Shown one piece after another: positions 59,973 through 64,000 of a DNA stretch of 64,000 nt. Within the stretch, counting starts at the first letter, position 1. Each line of letters opens with the position of its first letter. This DNA is from Fuscovulum blasticum DSM 2131. Lineage in GTDB: Bacteria > Pseudomonadota > Alphaproteobacteria > Rhodobacterales > Rhodobacteraceae. The notes beneath the pieces were generated by a model. That model saw only the letters and a program-made list of their open reading frames with translations, was not told the DNA's origin and searched no databases. The stretch is taken from contig NZ_PZKE01000002.1 in NCBI RefSeq assembly GCF_003034965.1, positions 1-64,000 of the forward strand, in the 5' to 3' direction. The position numbers and the translations under genes were made by a program.

Positions 59973-60761
59973 ATGACCCTTCGCTCTGCCGCGCTGATCG
60001 CCGCGGCCTGCCTGCTGCCCTTGCCCGCCGCAGCGCATTTCCAACTGATCCATGTTGAAAACCCCATCATCGAAGGCCCCGGCGATGTGCCGTTGCGGCT
60101 GATCTTCTGGCACCCTTTCGAGAACGGCCATGTGATGGACATGGGCCAACCGCTGGCCTTCTACAGCGTGAACAAGGGCAAGAAGACCGACCTGATGGAT
60201 CGGCTGAAGCCGATCACCTTTACCGGCGGCGAAAATGCGGCGGCGGCCTATGAGGCCAGCGTGCCGGTGACCAGGGCCGGCGATTATGTGCTGGTGGTTG
60301 AACCCGCCCCCTATCTGGAACCCAGCGAGGATGTCTTCATCCAGCAACTGACCAAGGTCTATCTGAACCATGCCGAACTGCCGACCGACTGGATGGAGCC
60401 GCAGGGTCTGGCGACCGAGATCCTGCCGCTGAATAAGCCCTACAACATCATTGCAGGCTCAACCTTCAGCGGGCAGGTGCTGGCCGAAGGCAAGCCGGTG
60501 CCCGGTGTCGAGATCGAGGTCGAGTTCATGGCCGCAGAGCCGGACCTTGCCACCAATACGGCGAAATCGGCCGTTGCCGGGCCAATGCCGGGCGGGTCGG
60601 TCGTGGTGGTGTCCGATGCCGACGGAACCTTCACCTTTGGCGTTCCCAAGGCCGGCTGGTGGGGCTTTGCGGCGCTGGGGTCCGGCCCGGCCAAGGAACA
60701 TGAAGGCAAGGAACTGAGTCAGGACGCCGTGATCTGGGTGCGCGCCTGGGATCTGGAGTAA
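59973..60761 (+). CDS. DUF4198 periplasmic protein of the cobalt transporter (K component)
   Basis: A 262-residue protein with a signal peptide (to about residue 21, PAAAHF) and DUF4198 beta-sandwich features such as GDVPLRLIFWHPFENGHVMD, GGSVVVVSDADGTFTFGVPK and AGWWGFAAL. DUF4198 proteins are the K-type accessory of cobalt/nickel ECF transporters and probably bind the metal in the periplasm. It is the first gene under riboswitch 2. Confidence 0.85.
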   Translation: MTLRSAALIAAACLLPLPAAAHFQLIHVENPIIEGPGDVPLRLIFWHPFENGHVMDMGQPLAFYSVNKGKKTDLMDRLKPITFTGGENAAAAYEASVPVTRAGDYVLVVEPAPYLEPSEDVFIQQLTKVYLNHAELPTDWMEPQGLATEILPLNKPYNIIAGSTFSGQVLAEGKPVPGVEIEVEFMAAEPDLATNTAKSAVAGPMPGGSVVVVSDADGTFTFGVPKAGWWGFAALGSGPAKEHEGKELSQDAVIWVRAWDLE

Positions 60762-60764
60762 GCC

Positions 60765-61379
60765 ATGCACATCGTTGATGGCGCGCTGTCCAACCCCGTG
60801 GTGATCGGGGGCGCCGTGATCGCGGCCGGGGGCATTGCACTTGGCCTGCGGGCGCTGACGGTTGAAAAGATACCCACCGCCGGCGTGTTGTCGGCGGCGT
60901 TCTTCGTGGCCTCGCTGGTGCATGTTCCGATCGGCCCTTCATCGGTGCACCTCATCCTGAACGGTCTGGCCGGGGTAATCCTGGGCTGGGCCGCGTTTCC
61001 GGCGCTGTTCGTGGGCCTGCTGTTGCAGGCGGTGTTCTTCGGCTTTGGCGGGGTCACGGTGCTGGGGGTCAACACCGTGAACATCGCCCTGCCGGCGGTG
61101 CTGGTCGGAATGATCTGCGGCCCGTTCATCCGCCGCGGAACCGCCCTGACCGCCACGGTCTGGGCCGGTATCGGCGGCGCACTGGCGATTGCGCTGACAA
61201 CGCTGTTCGTCGCGCTTTCGCTGATGCTGAGCGGCGAACAGTTCCTGCCCGCTGCCAAGCTGGTGTTCTTTGCCCATATCCCGGTGATGGCCATCGAAGG
61301 CGTGCTGACGGCTGCCGCGGTATCGCTGGCCCGCAAGGTGAAACCCGAACTCTTCCATGCTCTTGAGGTGGCACGATGA
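60765..61379 (+). CDS. cbiM: Cobalt ECF transporter substrate-specific component CbiM
   Basis: A 204-residue polytopic protein starting MHIVDG, where Met1-His2 and the loop form the metal site of CbiM/NikM proteins. Further blocks are IPTAGVLSAAFFVASLVHVP, IGPSSVHLILNG and HIPVMAIEG. Riboswitch control indicates Co2+ rather than Ni2+. Confidence 0.93.
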   Translation: MHIVDGALSNPVVIGGAVIAAGGIALGLRALTVEKIPTAGVLSAAFFVASLVHVPIGPSSVHLILNGLAGVILGWAAFPALFVGLLLQAVFFGFGGVTVLGVNTVNIALPAVLVGMICGPFIRRGTALTATVWAGIGGALAIALTTLFVALSLMLSGEQFLPAAKLVFFAHIPVMAIEGVLTAAAVSLARKVKPELFHALEVAR

Positions 61380-61981
61380 AACAGGCCGGATATCTTGCAA
61401 CGGTGGCCCTTTGCCTGATGCTGGCGCCGTGGCCCGCCCTGGCGCACAAGGTGATTGCCTCGGTCTATCCTGCAGGCCGTGCGATCGAGGGCGAAATCGG
61501 GTTTTCCAACGGCGACATGGCCGCGAACAGCAAGGTCACCGTAACCGACCCGGCCGGCCGCCCCTTGGGCGAAACCACGACGGACGAGGGCGGTGTTTTC
61601 CTGTTCACCCCGACCGAACCCGTGGACCATGTGTTCCGCGCCGATCTGGGGGCAGGCCATGTGGCCGAGGTGACCATGAGCGCAGCCGATGTGGGCGGCA
61701 TCCTGGGCAAAGCCACCCCAGCGGCAGCCACCGCCGCCCCGGACGCCGTCCCTGCCCCGGCCGCCGCTTCCCCCGGTGGGGCCACCGCCAGCGGACCCGC
61801 GCTGGATGAAGCCGCCATGGCCCGGATCGTGCGCGACGAGATGCGCCCCCTGCGACAGGAGATCGTCGCCTACAAGGAGAAGAACGATCTGCAATCCATC
61901 CTGGGCGGCATCGGTTACATCGCCGGGCTGTTCGGGATCGGCTTCTATGTCGCGGCGCGCCGCCGCCCCCTGGCGCGCTGA
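61376..61981 (+). CDS. Cobalt transporter accessory membrane protein (NikL/CbiL type)
   Basis: A 201-residue protein with a signal peptide (ALAHK at residues 22-26, where a His follows), a beta-sandwich carboxypeptidase-like fold (GRPLGETTTDEGGVFLFTPT), a Pro/Ala-rich linker and one C-terminal transmembrane helix (IGYIAGLFGIGFYVA). It occupies the place of CbiN/NikL between M and Q. It overlaps cbiM by 4 bases. Confidence 0.85.
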   Translation: MKQAGYLATVALCLMLAPWPALAHKVIASVYPAGRAIEGEIGFSNGDMAANSKVTVTDPAGRPLGETTTDEGGVFLFTPTEPVDHVFRADLGAGHVAEVTMSAADVGGILGKATPAAATAAPDAVPAPAAASPGGATASGPALDEAAMARIVRDEMRPLRQEIVAYKEKNDLQSILGGIGYIAGLFGIGFYVAARRRPLAR

Positions 61982-61983
61982 TC

Positions 61984-62781
61984 GTGGCACATCTGCTTGG
62001 CCTTGGCGAAACGGGCGCGGTGGGGCTATCGCCCCGCCCTTCGCCGCTTGTCCGGCGGCTGGACCCGCGCGGACGTATTCTGGCGGCGCTGGCCTTCGCG
62101 GTGGTGGTGACGGGGCTATCCAGCCTGACAGCACTGGTGGCGGCGCTGGCGGCGGCACTGGCCCTGCTGGCGGTATCCGGCCTGCCTGTGGCAACCACCC
62201 TGAAACGCATGATGCTGATGGACGGGTTCATTGTCTTCATGCTCGTGCTGCTGCCGTTCTCGACGCCGGGCACGGCGCTTCTGGTCGTGCCCGGCGGCTT
62301 TGTCGCCAGTGCGGAAGGGCTGCGGCTGGCGGTCGAAATTGCGCTGACCGCCAATGCGGTGATCCTGGCGCTGATGGTGCTGGTTGGCACGATGGAGCCG
62401 GTGGTGCTGGGACATGCGCTGGCGCGGCTGCGGGTGCCGGAACGGCTGGTGCATCTGCTGCTGTTCACGGTGCGCTACATCGAAGTGTTGCGCGACGAAT
62501 ACAGCCGGTCGCGGCAGGCCATGCAGGCGCGCGCTTTCCGCCCCGGCAGCAACCGGCATTGCTGGCGCAGCCTTGGCCAACTGGTCGGAATGATGCTGGT
62601 GCGCGCGCTGGAACGGTCTGAGCGTATTCTGCAGGCGATGAAGTGCCGCGGCTTCACCGGGCGGTTGCCGCTGCTGTCGGACCTGCGGTTCGGCCGGATC
62701 GACGGGTTGGCGGCGGTGCTGTTTCTTGCCGGGCTTCTGGGGCTGGTTCTGCTGGAGATGTGCCTTGCCGACCTTGCTTGA
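61984..62781 (+). CDS. cbiQ: Cobalt ECF transporter transmembrane component CbiQ
   Basis: A 265-residue EcfT-type membrane protein with the coupling motifs SRQAMQARAFRPG and ERSERILQAMKCRGFTGRL (Ala-Arg-Gly boxes). It links CbiM to the ATPase. Start is GTG at 61984. Confidence 0.92.
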   Translation: MAHLLGLGETGAVGLSPRPSPLVRRLDPRGRILAALAFAVVVTGLSSLTALVAALAAALALLAVSGLPVATTLKRMMLMDGFIVFMLVLLPFSTPGTALLVVPGGFVASAEGLRLAVEIALTANAVILALMVLVGTMEPVVLGHALARLRVPERLVHLLLFTVRYIEVLRDEYSRSRQAMQARAFRPGSNRHCWRSLGQLVGMMLVRALERSERILQAMKCRGFTGRLPLLSDLRFGRIDGLAAVLFLAGLLGLVLLEMCLADLA

Positions 62782-63421
62782 ACTGGAGGAGATCCACTTC
62801 GCCTATCCGGGCCAGACACCCGTGCTGCGCGGCGCCAGCCTGTCCGTGGCGGCAGGAGAGCGGGTTGCCCTGGTCGGGCCGAACGGGTCGGGGAAATCCA
62901 CGCTGCTGCGCATCGCGCTGGGGCTGGTTCTGCCCCTGCGGGGCCGGGTGCGGGCCTTCGGACAGGAGCGCAGGCACGAGGCCGCGTTTCATGACGTGCG
63001 GCGGCGGATCGGGCTGGTGTTCCAGGACCCCGATGATCAGTTGTTCTGCCCGACGGTGGCCGAGGACATCGCCTTTGGCCCGCTGAACCTGGGGCGATCC
63101 CGGGCCGAGGCCTTGCGTCTGGTGGACGAAGTCCTTGACCGGCTGGCGCTGCGACACCTGCGGGACAGGGTGACACATCACCTGTCAGGCGGGGAAAAGC
63201 GGCTGATCACACTGGCCTCGGTGCTGGTGATGGACCCCGAGGTGCTGCTGCTGGACGAGCCGACCAATGCGCTGGATCCGGAAAACGAGGCACGGCTTCT
63301 GGAAATCCTGCTGGCCCTGCCCCAGGCCATTGTGCTGGTCAGCCACGATGCCGCGTTCCGCGCGCAAGTGACCTCTCGCGAGGTGCGGCTGGAAAAGGGC
63401 ATTGTGGTCAACCCATCCTAA
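62765..63421 (+). CDS. cbiO: Cobalt ECF transporter ATP-binding protein CbiO
   Basis: A 218-residue ATPase with Walker A GPNGSGKST, Q-loop FQDPDDQLFCPTV, signature LSGGEKR and Walker B LLLDEPTNALDP. The TTG at 62765 is the likely start (MPTLLELEEIHF), 7 bases after a GGAG site and overlapping cbiQ by 17 bases; the longer frame to 62726 would overlap more. Confidence 0.92.
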   Translation: MPTLLELEEIHFAYPGQTPVLRGASLSVAAGERVALVGPNGSGKSTLLRIALGLVLPLRGRVRAFGQERRHEAAFHDVRRRIGLVFQDPDDQLFCPTVAEDIAFGPLNLGRSRAEALRLVDEVLDRLALRHLRDRVTHHLSGGEKRLITLASVLVMDPEVLLLDEPTNALDPENEARLLEILLALPQAIVLVSHDAAFRAQVTSREVRLEKGIVVNPS

Positions 63422-63520
63422 CCGCCGCGGCTGTAGCGCGACACGAATTTTTGCAGGGTGAGACAGAAAGATTTGCAGCAGTGCACTTGCAGGGTGATGT
63501 GGATGTCGCTGCCGGACTGA
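63422..63520. repeat. Short direct repeats at the probable edge of a mobile element
   Basis: TTGCAGGGTGA occurs at 63451-63461 and again at 63487-63497, with a partial copy (TTTGCAG) at 63472-63478. The AT-rich stretch starts abruptly after cbiO and TGTAGCGCGACAC lies at its left border. Repeated short motifs at such a border are typical of transposon or prophage ends; this is an inference. Confidence 0.5.
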
Positions 63521-64000
63521 TCACCCCGCATCAGATATGAGCAGTTCGGGGCGACCCGGCTGACCGCCCTTTGTTCCGATAGAATAGGTCGTCGTCGCCT
63601 CCTCGATGCGCGCCCAACCGAACAGGTTGCGGATCTCTGGCACGTCGTTGATCGACAGGATGAAGCGGCCTTTAAGGCCCCTTAAAGCCCCCTCCAGACG
63701 CTCGAAATCGCCCCTGCTGAACAGGTGCTTGCCGTAGTCGCCCTCGCTGCCCCAATAGGGCGGGTCGAGGTAGAAGAGCGTGCCGGGGCTGTCGTAACGG
63801 CGGATGAACACCTCGAAATCCATACACTCGATCACCACGCCAGACAGGCGGCTGTGGAGGTCTTCGAGCATCGGCTCCAGCGTGGTCAGGTTGAACCGCG
63901 CCGGGCGGCCGGTCTGCACCCCGAAGTTGCGACCACTGACCTTGCCGCCGAACGCGGTGCGCTGGAGGTAGAGGAACCGCGCTGCGCGTTCCAGATCGGT
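63521..64000 (-). CDS. D12-class DNA N6-adenine methyltransferase, partial (5' end outside)
   Basis: The frame is open from the window edge to the stop at 63521. It shows FGGKVSGRNFGV (motif region before the catalytic site), the catalytic motif IV DPPYW and FSRGDFERLEGALRGLKG, typical of phage-type Dam methyltransferases that methylate adenine. At least 159 residues are visible. The protein has no metabolic link to the cobalt genes and probably belongs to a prophage or other mobile element. Confidence 0.85.
   Translation of the reverse strand, partial: TDLERAARFLYLQRTAFGGKVSGRNFGVQTGRPARFNLTTLEPMLEDLHSRLSGVVIECMDFEVFIRRYDSPGTLFYLDPPYWGSEGDYGKHLFSRGDFERLEGALRGLKGRFILSINDVPEIRNLFGWARIEEATTTYSIGTKGGQPGRPELLISDAG

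Overview
The window is very GC-rich, tightly packed and reads as an alphaproteobacterial chromosome, most likely Rhodobacterales (Rhodobacter/Paracoccus group). This rests on established family knowledge: the phn gene order with two PhnE permeases and a hexapeptide acetyltransferase, the CobZ-type precorrin-3B synthase, the hemP/imelysin and hmuSTUV iron genes, the nrdR-ribD pair, and short GC-rich palindromes typical of that order. No rRNA, tRNA or CRISPR array was seen.

Layout. 1-2.4 kb: end of an iron-linked operon (di-heme oxidoreductase, imelysin-like protein, Tat-exported DUF1513 protein). 2.4-4.2 kb: an FAH-family hydrolase and a CHAD-domain protein. 4.2-19.2 kb: a large phosphonate block with C-P lyase (phnGHIJKLN, phnM), regulator phnF, acetyltransferase, transporter phnCDEE, a second phnM-like gene and a DUF1045 phosphoesterase. 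It holds four oddities: a corA gene stitched into the operon, a single-base frameshift in phnH, two abutting palindromes extending PhnJ, and an opposite-strand membrane ORF without a normal start codon. 19.2-29.3 kb: iron acquisition and storage (feoAABC, bfr-bfd, hemP-imelysin, hmuSTUV).

29.3-34.7 kb: a radical SAM gene converging on a five-gene, translationally coupled operon (PqqD-like, HprK-like kinase, two family-2 glycosyltransferases, uncharacterised nucleotidyltransferase). This is the best candidate for an undescribed system in the window; its substrate is not visible. 34.7-40.0 kb: RND efflux pump with two periplasmic adaptors. 40.1-43.5 kb: a non-canonical pyruvate-kinase-like protein, a DinB protein and a FAD-dependent amine oxidase. 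43.7-50.5 kb: an OGT/SPINDLY-type protein glycosyltransferase followed by an apparent operon for a branched CDP-6-deoxysugar.

50.5-56.1 kb: a molbindin with a probable Mo-box, cytochrome c' and cytochrome b561, nrdR-ribD, gloA, thyX (with an NrdR-box-like site), and a NikR homologue that has lost the nickel ligands. 56.1-63.4 kb: a cobalt/cobalamin block with two cobalamin riboswitches, a cysteine-rich protein, CobZ and an ECF-type cobalt transporter (KMLQO order). 63.4-64.0 kb: repeats and the partial end of a phage-type DNA adenine methylase, suggesting the edge of a mobile element.
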